Shown: one piece after another, positions 23,901 through 35,900 of the stretch
Numbering within the stretch: position 1 is the first letter of the stretch
How the letters are laid out: each line of letters begins with the position of its first letter
Assembly: GCA_946902875.1 (NCBI GenBank)
Contig: OX336336.1
Coordinates: forward strand, 480,045 to 544,044
Origin: Nematopogon swammerdamellus
Lineage: Eukaryota > Arthropoda > Insecta > Lepidoptera > Adelidae
DNA: 64,000 nt
Direction of reading: 5' to 3'
Translations under genes and position numbers: made by a program
Notes under the pieces: model-generated
What the model saw: the letters and a program-made list of their open reading frames with translations, nothing else
Databases searched by the model: none
What the model was told of the DNA's origin: nothing

Positions 23901-26900
23901 GAGGAACATTCACATCCGGCTTCAAGAAATTAAACAGAGCGCTGATTTCTTCGGTGGCGTAAATATATTGTTGTTCGGTGATATAATGCAGTTGCCTCCC
24001 GTAGTAAAGACCTCAGGTGGATCGTACTGTTTCAGACAACCTGATCAGTTAGCAGCGGAGCCTCATCTGTGGAGACTTTTTAGTTTCACCGAGTTGCGTG
24101 AGAACATGCGCCAAGGGAAAGACACTACGTTTGTGGATATTTTAAATAATATTAGAGTTGGGCAACTATCTATTGATCAGTTGTCAATTTTAGATAGTCG
24201 GCGGTTGCAAAATGCACCTGATCATGACGATGTTGTCAGGATCTACCCAACAATCAAACAGGTGGATCAGTACAACCGCGAAATGAGCGAAGTTCTTTCG
24301 AGGACAACTAAGGTTTACGACATTCAAGCGGTAGACACATCCACCGAAACTAAGACCTACGGTCGAAAACCTCAAAGCGAACACGTTCCCAATGATCCCA
24401 ACAAAACCGGCGATTTGGTAAATATGCTTCACATAGGAGTTGGATCAAGAGTAATGCTGAGGCAAAACTTAAATATAAACCGAGGTCTCGTGAATGGCGC
24501 TCTGGGCATCGTAAAAAGCATCCATTGGCCGGCTCTAAGGAGGGATCAGTTAGATAGAGCCGGGTGAGCTTCCTGCAGTTGTGCACATTAAGGTGGAAAT
24601 AAGACTCAAACCGTGCTACCCGAGCACTGATGATTGAAACACGAACCGTATGCCGATGTAAATAGGTGCGAGATTCATTCTACTCGTGCGGTGGCTGATA
24701 CGTCGCGCCGACGATGAACGTTTTCGCGAAAATCACACTATTTATTAAATTTCACGTGTTGGAAATATGGTACAAAATATTTATTTCGCTACGATTGTAG
24801 GGAAAAATATTATCTATATTTCTATGAGGGTATTGTATTGAAACAATTTATGCTTCTCAAGATAATTTAACTTGAATGTACAATTTTCGTAGTTTTCGTT
24901 ATTTTTTGGAGATTTATTTAACACCTTTTCAAAGTAGTAAAATAATTTTTTTTTCGCTATGTTTGTTAATTAAAGATCAATACATAACATATATTTTTAC
25001 AGATTTTTTATCTTTACCAATAGCTCAATAATTTCGTTCAAAGTTGGCCTTTTGACCCTTATTCTCGCCTTAACTTTGATGGCGCCACCGTTAGACCCGA
25101 CGACCAAATCAATAAAACAGTACAGATAGCTCCGACCGCGGTTGAATATGATGGTTTGAGAGGGAGTGGCAAAATAATACGCAAAATGCTGCCACTTATT
25201 TTGTGTTGGGGTGTCACAGTGCACAAATTACAAGGCTGCACTTTGGATAAGGCTGTAGTTGACGTTGGCAAACGCATTTTTGCCAAAGGACAAGTTTACG
25301 TTGCATTAAGCAGGGTGAGATCATTGGAGGGGTTATTTATCAGCGATCTGGCACCGCGGAAACTTTTGTGTTACCCTCACGATGCGGTGTCTTTGACAGA
25401 GTTAGAGAGGCTGAGAAGTCTTGACTCTGCTCAGTAATATAGCATAGCCCCACTGCATTTCTCACCGTGTATAGCCCCGCTGCGTCTCTCCACGTGTATA
25501 GCCTCACTGCATCTCTTCCCGTGTATAGCCCCACTCAAATTTACATAAGGTGCAAAAGCGGACTTATCCCTTACAAATATTTCTTACAGCCAACCTTTGG
25601 ATGTTTGAGATTCAATTAATATAGTGGAATGTAAGTAAGTATTAGCAAAAGAGTTGAGCGTGAGAATTGAAGATAAAATAATAATAAGAATACTTATTAA
25701 CAATACATACAGGGTGTTAAAACGGCGAGTACATTAATTTCGCCAGCGCAATCCTCATGTTTTTCCTAGACAAAAAAGGAAATAAAGTTCTTCTCTAAAG
25801 TGTCTAGTTTTCGAGATATGAATTTTTGAAATGTATGTTTTCATCTAGTGTAATTTAACGCGTTGTTGCCGCTCCGCACCCTCCGCCTGCCGACCTCCAG
25901 TCCCCCACTCACAAAGCTAACCCCCGCCCGCCCCTCCCGCCAACACCTCCGTCCGAGGCGCTCACGTCTCACCCGCTCTTCCCCCCTCCGCGCCGCCCTG
26001 TTGTCATTAGATCATTTGTACACTAAAATAATCAATTTGTTTGTATGAAAACTGTAACTTTTTATTTAAAGGGAATTCAGAAAAAAGTTATTTGACTTTT
26101 TTGTTACTCTTGATCCCAATAATAATTTCCTAAATTTAATACTCACCGTTTTTACAGCCCTGTATAAGTACATGCTAGTTAAATACAAGCCATACAATGT
26201 GTTAATTCACATAAATTACTAAATATATAGAACATTATGTACAAATAAATAAGCATACATACACTTGCAAGAAAATGCTCTATTGCTCCTGTAAACATTA
26301 AACAGTGACAAGTACATTAGCAAATTTACATAAAGTGCAAAGGCGGACTTATCCCTTACAGAGATTTCTTACAGTCAACCTTTGGTTGTTTGAGATTCGA
26401 TAATACACTTGAATGTAATTAATTAGGTAGTAGCAAAAGAATTGAGCGTGAGAATTGAAGATATACAAACCATACATGTGTTAATTAGAGTTGTAAAGAT
26501 GCCGTTTTTTGCACTTTGATACGGATTTATTTGACTTAGGTACCGTGAAAAACGGAAAAATACGAAACGTATTTTCATATGAAATACTTGCTCTTTTCGC
26601 ATTTTATTCCTGTTCTTTGCTTGAAACCAAAAAGTGAGTAGGTAAACAAAGTTCGCATCGAACACCGTAAAACACGGAAAGATTCAACAGGAAAAGGAAA
26701 TAGAGTCGCGAACAGCTCTATCGCAGAGAAGCCTATCATTTAAAAATTAGGTAGGTACTCACAATACTTCTTTGTTTTAATTCAACTATTTATCTATGCC
26801 GTAACATAATTTCATAACATTTAATTATACGGTATTGTTTACCTTTTAGTAAATTGGTTGGTTAACTACTCAATAAATAGGTATAATATCATACCTAATC

Positions 26901-29900
26901 ATAAAACATATTTACTTACTTGCCTAACTCAAATAGGTATCAGATCGATAGTCTGCCTGCGTGTGATTTCCGTGCTGATGCTGACTAATGCCAGTTAAAC
27001 TTTATTTAATGTGATGATGACTGATGAGATGACAGATTAGCTGTCACATTTCCATCAATACTAAAGTCGCGTAAAAGAAGAAGATGATTATGTATGACAT
27101 TTCCGATTTCAAAATAATCATAGAAAAATAATATACCAAATAATCATTATTAAACTTTAAAACAATCGTTTCCATTAATATTCTGTTCTGAACTTGTATA
27201 GCATGCATGCGTGCAACAAACCTAAAGTTCTACTGTCACTTGAATTTGACTCTTAAAATGAATGTTTTAGGTACTAAAATACGGCAGCACCGTGATTTGC
27301 CGACAAAGGAATGGTCTTAACGCGCGGTTTTCTTTAAAGACGCGCGGCTTCCTTTGAAGACGCGCGGCTTACTTTGAAGGGAAACAAAGAGCGGTGCCGA
27401 CTGCCGCGTAGTATGCAATTTTGTGTTCTATGTATATCTGTCTAAGAATCATATTGCAATTACTTGTGAAGGCACGAAGCAAGAAGTCCATTTCGTCAAG
27501 CTAAGATGAACCTAATAATTAAGACAAGATGATCTAAAATTCGCTGTACTTTTGAAGCGTTGACGCCGGCCGCTGTTGAACCTACGTAAAATGATTTTTT
27601 TTTTACGTAGGTTCGGTTCAACAGTGCAATTTTATTTTTCGTTCGTTTCTCGTCTGTCTTTACGTTCGGGCGGTTCGAGCACGTTTGTATTTGTATTGTA
27701 GCACTCACGACTACCAACCCAGTCGGCTACAATTTGAGCCTACCACCTAGTAAGGGGCAATCTTTGTTTTAATTTGTGTTTTATAGGGTTCCGTATCCGT
27801 CGTACGGTACCCTATTACTAAGCCTACGCCGTCTGTCTGTCTGTCTGTTTGTCCGTCTGTCCGAGGGCTGTATCTCTTGAACCGTAATAGGTAGGTACCC
27901 CGTGAAAATTTTCACATAATAGGTATGTTTTATTATCAGGGATCGGAATTAGGTAGAGTGATTTGATTTGGTACCAAAGTAGGTAAAGTTCGCGAGAGGA
28001 TATAATATGGAGTTTTTAAAACCAGCACTTTGTACGGGAATTCTGAAAATTTCCTGGGAAATTTCCGGGACTGGATTTTTCTTCGGGATCGTATTTATTG
28101 ACTAAATACAAGCTTCTTTTGTTCTTAGATGATTTTCTCTAGAGTGGCCGCTTATGGAGATATAATTTTTTTCATAAATTTTTATTTCTACTCAATTTAC
28201 AGGAAAACAGGGGAAGATGTGATAAAATAATCTAAGAGTGTATCGAACTGCTTACAAAACAAGACCTAATTTGTTGTCGTACCATCATTGGTTCTCGATT
28301 TATTGCTCGCCGCGATTCTGAATTATCCAAGGACAGCATTTGTGTGGAAAGCTCCGCCCCCTTTTCTGATTTAATTTCTCGAATGTTGATATTTTTTCGC
28401 CTGAATCTTATTTCTAGACGAAATATAAGACACTTTTATTCTTGCACGTTTTTGAAAAAAATCGATATTTCCGAAGAAAAAAAAATCTAAAATATTTGTT
28501 TTCCAAAATGTTCTCGATTGCTAATGTTTTTTGGCGGATTCTTATTTCTAAACGAAATATAAGACACTTTTATTCTTACACGTTTTTCCCTTAAGTCGAT
28601 ATTTCCGGAGAGAAAAATAAAACAACCTATTTTTTCATATTTTCTCGAATGTTGATGTTTTTTCTCCTGAATCTTATTTCTAGATGAAATGTGAATCTGT
28701 AGTATCAATCATTAAAATTATTTTCAGGATCATTTAAAAAAAGTGGCCGCCATTTTGAACTTTTTAGTTACTGGACCAATTGCTTTCAAAATCGCTATCT
28801 GGGTGTCTGTGTGGGCTCTGAATACGAATCTGTAGTCAAAATTTAAAACAATTTGCCGCCATTTTGACCTTTTTATTTACTGGACCGATTGCTTTCAAAA
28901 TCGATATCTGGGTGTATGTGTGGACCCTGAATACGAATCTGTTGTCAACATTTATAAAAAGTGGCCGCCATTTTTAACTTTTTAGTTACTGGACCGATTG
29001 CTTTCAAAATCTATATTTGGGTGTTTCTGTGGGCTCTGAATACGAATCTGTTGTCAAAATTTAAAAAAAATTGAACCCTTTAGTTTTTTACTACAAATTT
29101 ATATTCAGAGCCCACACAGACACCCAGATATAGATTTTGAAAGCAATCGGTCCAGTAACTAAAAAGTTCAAAATGGCGGCTTCTTCTTTTAAATTTTGAC
29201 AACAGATTCGTATTCAAAACCCACACAGACACCCAGATATCGATTTTGAAAGCAATCGGTCCAGTAGCTAAAAAGTTCAAAATGGTGGCCACTTGTTTTA
29301 AATTTTGACTACAGATTCGTATTCAGAGCCCACACAGACACCCAGATATCGATTTTGAAAGCAATCGCTCCAATAACTAAAAAGTTCAAAATGGCGGCCA
29401 CTTTTTGAAATGTTCACTACAGATTCGTATTTCGTCTAGAAATAAATTCAGGCGAAAAAACATCAACATTCGAGAAAATATGAAAAAATAAGTTGTTTTA
29501 TTTTTCTCTCCGGAAATATCGACTTAAGTGAAAAACGTGTAAGAATAAAAGTGTCTTATATTTCGTTTAGAAATAAGAATCCGCCAAGAAAACATCAGCA
29601 ATCAAGAACATTTTGGAAAAAAAAAATTTATATTTTTTTTTCTCCGGAAATATCGATTTTATTGAAAAATGTCTAAGAATAAGAGTGTCTTATATTTCGT
29701 CTAGTAATAAGATTCAGGCGAAAAAATATCAACATTCGAGAAATTAAATCAGGAAAGGGGGCGGAGCTTTCATCGCGGCGAAAATTTCATCCAGTATTGG
29801 TATCATGCATGAAAGAAACGGAAAAACCCCGTGTTTTTCGTTTTATTCAAAATGTATTTGTCGGTATTTTTCTGCCTTTACAACACTAGTGTTAATACAT

Positions 29901-32900
29901 ATCAATAACTAAATATATAGAATACTAGCTTTTCCCGCGGCTTCGCTCGCCGCCCCGCGACGTCCCGCACCGCCCCGCGCCACCCCGCGCCGCACCGCGC
30001 CGTCCCGCGCCGCTCCGCGCCACCCGGCGACGTCCCGCACCGCCCCGCGCCGCACCGCGCCGTCCCGCGCCGCTCCACGCCTTCCCGCGCCGCACCGCGC
30101 CGCACAGTGCAGCGTCCCGAAGAAAAGTCCGGACGTTTGACATTTTCTCAAATGTCCCAGAATCCAAAAAAAATTACTATCGCCCATTCTACAGGATCAT
30201 AGCTATAAAAATAAATAGCTTTAATTTTTTTCACCATACTCTAACATTTTTTAATTTAATCCGGAAAAGACCTCTGCCAGGAATTTCAATGTATTGCATT
30301 AAATACGGTGAAATGTATTATTTTCTGTCGCCTTTCTTATTTAATATTTATAACTTTTGGGTAATAATGGGTTCAAATGGTATATCACAGAATATATAAA
30401 TGTAAGCATATGGCCATTTTACTAAATAACGTAATTTTTATAGACTAGTTTTAGAGAATCGATCAAATAATCTGAAGTGAAATATTTAAACATCAAGAAA
30501 GTAAAAAGTCCAAAACGGTCCAAGAAATGATTATTGCTGCGTTATAGATTAGCTATTGGACTTTAGCTAGTATGAAAATGGTAGCCATATGCAGCCATAT
30601 CTTATATACTTTTTATGTTTGTTTACGATCGCGCCTAGCCGCACCTGACGCTCAAAACGGCCGCTCTTTGTTTTGGTGACACATCACATCACAGTATTGT
30701 ATTTTTATGGTGTTATACTGTTCTTATAACAACATCACAATGAGCACTATTACATATGTCTAATAAAATAACATATTGGGGGTCGAGTATTTTAAAATAT
30801 ATATTTTAACGAGTCACCTTTAATTCTAATTTACTTTGATATTAGTTTAAGATCTCACAGTAGAAATAATTTTATACATCATGCACTATATCTTTATACA
30901 TAATAGGTATATAGCATAATATGTATCCATAGCCGGTACTATAGTACCTTTATTTTTTTGTGGTTTAAGAGATGAAACATAATTTAGTATAAAAGTGAAG
31001 AACTGGAACAACATTTTATTATTTTGTTCTAACACGACTACGTGCATACTGAAGCCATGTATCTAGTGCAGCGAACCATTGATTTTTACGTTTTATTACG
31101 AGACAATTCTTTACCATTAAAATAATATATAATATATTATTGACTCAAAAAGTGCTGGAAGTAATTGGAGAATCGTTTACATCCGGAGAACGAGCGACGA
31201 TCAAGACTTGGCAGAATATGCATCTGAAGTAAATAGAGTTTAGAATAGTACATAATTAATTAAGGTACTTATCTTGTCTAATTTATCATAATAAATAAAA
31301 AAAAAATCAATGTTTCGCTGCAGTAGATCCATGACATATCATTATTACGAATGTATTTTCTCTAGTTTATTTTTAAACGTAGTTCCTTATTTCATTTATT
31401 TTTTCTTTACTTTTTAATAAAAAAAAATATAAATATGTAGATTTAATTTTAGTACTAATTTAATTTCGAAAGTTTAATTCTAATTTTGTTTAATTAATTT
31501 TCTAGTTATGATTATGACTGCTCTTGTTTTTAATTAAAAATATACATATTTAAATATACTATCGATGTTATGAATTCATATATCATAGAAATCATCAATA
31601 TCACCGTCAGCTCGGCAGCATTATCTGTCCGCGGTCACTGATGAACATAGGCTTCTCAATAAGCATGCGATCTTTTATGCAAACTTAATATAAATACATA
31701 ATATAAAACTGTTGTAAAACTAAATAAAAAGCATTTAAATTTCTTTATTTTAAGTTTTAACCTTTCCTGAATAAATAAAATAAATACCTGGAAAGACAAA
31801 AAAAAAATCTTACACACAGCGCATATTTTGAATTTCAAATTAAAATAACTATAAATACTATTGCTGGATTTTTTTCAAATTTACAGAATTAGTAGCTAAA
31901 CTATTCAAGATTATTCATGCAAAATGTCAGAGCATTATCTTGAAAAGTTTCGGAGAAATCAAGCGATGTCCGCAAAATCGTATTTTGGTTGCACTGTGCG
32001 CCGTTCCGGGCCGCCCCACGCCGATCCGCGCCGCAACGCGCCGCCCCGCGACGCTCCGCGCCGTCGCGCACAGCCCCGCGCGATACTATAAGCTATAGTA
32101 ATGTAAAGTATCATCAAAATCCGTTCAGTAGTTTTTGTGTGATAGAGGAACAAAGATCCATACATCCATCCATACTCACAAACTTTCGCGTTTATAATGT
32201 TAGTAGGATTATGTACAAATAAATAAACATACACACATACACACTTGTCCATCCAGGTATGAAACAAAAGTTGTTTTTTTGTTTTTTAGGTTTTATTTCA
32301 CATTGACGGAGATAATACCGTTTTAGGTGTTTTTTTTTGGGTTCCGTTTTCGGTACGGGACCCTGTTCTAAATTCCAAATTCCAAATATTTATCTACGTA
32401 ATTATTCTACGTAAGTAATTTTAAAATTATTTGTATATAGGTAGCTATGTGCCCGCGGCTCCGCCTGCTCTCTTATTTGACTTCTCTGCTAACCTCATAA
32501 GCCATTTAGCGTGATAGTAAGTAGCCTATAGTTGATGGGAAGAATCAAGCTATCCGTAGAATTGTTTTTTATTAAATTCGGTTCAGTGGTTTTCGAGTTA
32601 TAAGCGGACAGACAGACATACATACAGACAGACAGAAAGCAGACGTTGGATTTTATTAAAGGTAAGGAAAGGAAGGAAGATGCTCGAAGAAGGCACAGAA
32701 GATACAGCCCTCGGATAGACAGACAGACAGGCAGACGGCGTAAGCTTAGTAGATAGATAGATAGATAGAAAATTCTTTATTGCTCCAGTAAACATTAAAC
32801 AGTAACAAATACATCAGAAAATTCACATTTAAGGTGCAATGGCGGACTTATCCCTTACAGAGATTTCTTACAGTCAACCTTTGGATGTTTGAGACTCGAT

Positions 32901-35900
32901 AATATAGTGGAATGTTACTTACATTCCACTGTAGGTAGGTAGGTAGTAGCAAAAGAGTTGAGAGTGAGAATTGAAGATAAATAATAACAAGAATACAACA
33001 ATACATATAAGTATATGCTAGTAAAATATAAGCCATACATGTGTTAATACATATAAATTACTAAATGAATATAGAATATTATATATACAAATAAATATAC
33101 ATACATACACACTTGTCCATCCAGGTATGAAACAAAAGTTGTTTTTTGTTTTTTAGGTTTTTACATCACATTGACGGAGGTAATACAGTTTTAGATGTTT
33201 TTTGAATAAGGGATAATAGGGTGATGATAATAGGGATAATAAGAGATAAGGAGTAATAGGGTGTCGTACCGGATACGGAACCCTAAAAAAGAAAAATACT
33301 CAAATTATTCATCCGCACAAATAAATAAATGAATACTTAAATAAATGTATACTGTCACAATATTACATATTATATAAACCATGTATATATATGTAATTAA
33401 ATACAATAAATATTTATAAACCTACACAAACCATCAATACGTGAATTAGGTATGTTTTTTTATTTTATTTATAACTAGCTTTTGCCTGCGGCTTCGCTCG
33501 CATGAAATTCGTATTTAAAAAGAAGAAAGTACGTAAGTAAGCCCGCTACCGTACCTTTATTTCGGCGCGCGGAACAATTCGGTTTGTATGAGAGCCACAT
33601 CTTAGCGTAACCGCAACTGAATGTTATTTAGCCTATCCTGGGTCACGTATAGTTAAATGTGCTTGTACTAAGTTTAATCGAATTCGGATGATCGGTTTAA
33701 GAGTTATGGAGGAACATACATACAGAAAATATTTCTAAAGATCGTCAATTTAGTTTTAGTATCATCAAACAAAGTAACTTACTCCATGACCACCCCTTAC
33801 AGATTTATTATTAGTATTGATTGATGTACAGAATATAATATCTGCACTACCCTTGCCATATTTCTTGCTCACTTACTCTCATCACCCAAAGGTTGAATGG
33901 AAGAGTGATAAGTCCGCCTTTGCACGCTACAGTTCCCTTGTTTCTGTGTCAAGTATTGTTAATTTGTATTGCTCTTCTGTATGTTATATTCTGTCTTGTG
34001 TATCTCTGTTTTTGTGTGCAATAAAGCATTTCTATTCTTTTCTATTCTATAATAATTATAAAAATCGGTAGCCTGGGCTCGCCCCGCCGCGCCGACGCAC
34101 ACACGGCATTTGGCATGGTTTAGGCGGACTAAAATATTTTCACCTTTAATATCGTAATTTTAATATCGTATGTCTATAAATTTGCGTGTTATATGCATAA
34201 TAGTTTAAATTTTGTCATAATATGTGGCTGCAGTATATATTGTCACTAGTACTGATAATACTACATCCATAGATCACTACTGATGCATCTATAAATAAAA
34301 TAACTAGAATATTTTCGACAAAACTTTATATTATACTATTGATTACAGTAGGTAATTAGTATGTTAACCTAGTCTCTTTGTAGCACACTATACACTTCAT
34401 CTCTGGTTGCAATAACACTGCGACTTTACTACTACGCCACTATCTGAAAAAAAAATGTTTATGCAAAAAGGGCATCAAAGTAGCAGCTGCATTTAGTCCT
34501 ATTCGAAAGTGTAATAACAGCACTCTAAATAAAAAAATACCATTGCACAGCGACCCATAGCGCTACCAACTAAACTCTAAAACATTTGTGAATTTACGAA
34601 AAAAATATCTATGGAAAGGCTATTTATGAATAAATTTTTGTCGTAAGAAACATTTTGTACAAACAACTTTAATGGGTCGTAAACGAATAAGCATACCTTA
34701 TGGTAGATTTTCCATATTTTTTTTTAGTCGTGGATCTGTGCAAACTGCGTAAAACCCTTCTTCTTTAACTGTGCTCGAGCCACTGGCCGCTCGGACGTAA
34801 GCGGCAGGTTGCGATACGTATTTACAAACCGATTTTGTGCAGTTATCACTATCCGAGTGGAGCGTTATTTGGTATCGGTAGATGCGTTGTGTAGTTTAGT
34901 AATAGTTTTTTTATAGAAATAATATTAAGGCGTTTAACAGTTTTTTGAAAAATTCTTTAAGTCTGCTTACTTACAAAGAGAATGCCGTATGTGCGCCGGT
35001 GGTGGAAACTCCATTTGTTTTTATATTATACTAGCTTTTGCCCGCGGCTCCGCTCGCGTGAAATTCGTATGCTCCGCGCCGCACCGCACCGCGCCTTTCC
35101 GCGCCGCCCCACGCCGTCCCGCGCCGCTCCAAGCCGTCCCGCGCCGCTCCAAGCCGCCCCGCGCCGTCCCGCGACGATCCGCGCCGTCCCGCGCCGAAAC
35201 GCGCCTTTCCGCGCTGCCCCGCGCCGCGCCGCCCCGCACCGCCCCGCGCAGCTCCACTCCTGACTTTACTGCGAGCGAAGCCGCGGGTAAAAGCTAATTA
35301 TATATATAAACCTTCCGGGAAAAATTATCTAACTGATGGTGAAAACCGCATGAAAATCCGTTGCGTGGTTTAGGAGGAGTTAGCGGATATACAGACAAAA
35401 GCGGAAAGCGGCTTCAATTTATACTATGTATTGATTAATTTTAGGTTTTAATTTAAAAAAAATGTCAAATTTATATAAAAAGAAATGTGGAAATACATGG
35501 ATATAAGAATAAAAATATAAATAAAAGTGTGAAGAAATTAGAACTAAAATGAAGAAGAAAGTGAGAACCGGCTGTCGTATTTTTTTGTTTGTTTTTTCAA
35601 TTTATTCATTGACTTAAAAAAATATTAATAAAATAAAAACTATGAATATAATGCACACGACTGTTATTGCAGAATAATTTGTACTGAACTATTGCAAAAT
35701 ATTGCACAATATTCGCTCGCTGTCTTCATGTGAGAACGACAGCAGCCAGTGTTTAAGTTTGCCTTTAAATAATTTTATGTTGGTTAGTGTTTTTATGTTG
35801 TCTGGAATGTTGTATAATTTTGGGCTCAAATAAATTAAAGTGTGTGCGAAAAAGGTGGTACTGTGTTTTTCTACTGTTAATTTTTTCTGCAGGTTTGCTC

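Larger units (their letters stand above)
19569..25437 (+). pseudogene. decayed autonomous Helitron, Rep-helicase with protease-like domain
   Basis: One long coding region for a rolling-circle transposase, now broken. Order: basic N-terminus; a CxxC...CxxC domain (CHVCKQMKF...CNRCYSNLI) like Helitron-associated DUF6570; a cysteine-protease-like domain; Helitron N-domain; Rep domain with HVHMLIW and YIAKYIAK; Pif1-type helicase with GGAGSGKSF and IIDEISM; a helicase tail HKLQGCTLDKAVV. Lesions: a frameshift near 19690, an in-frame stop at 20537, a frameshift at a hairpin near 21900, an in-frame stop at 22765, a frameshift near 24560, and a MITE at 24592-25069. The outer termini were not identified, and the 111-bp satellite upstream may or may not belong to it. 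Confidence 0.85.

Noticed and set aside
29902..30187. Arg/Gly/Ala-rich proteins
   Set aside because: Frames of the CCGCGCC minisatellite; the same at 31959-32267 and 34982-35297.
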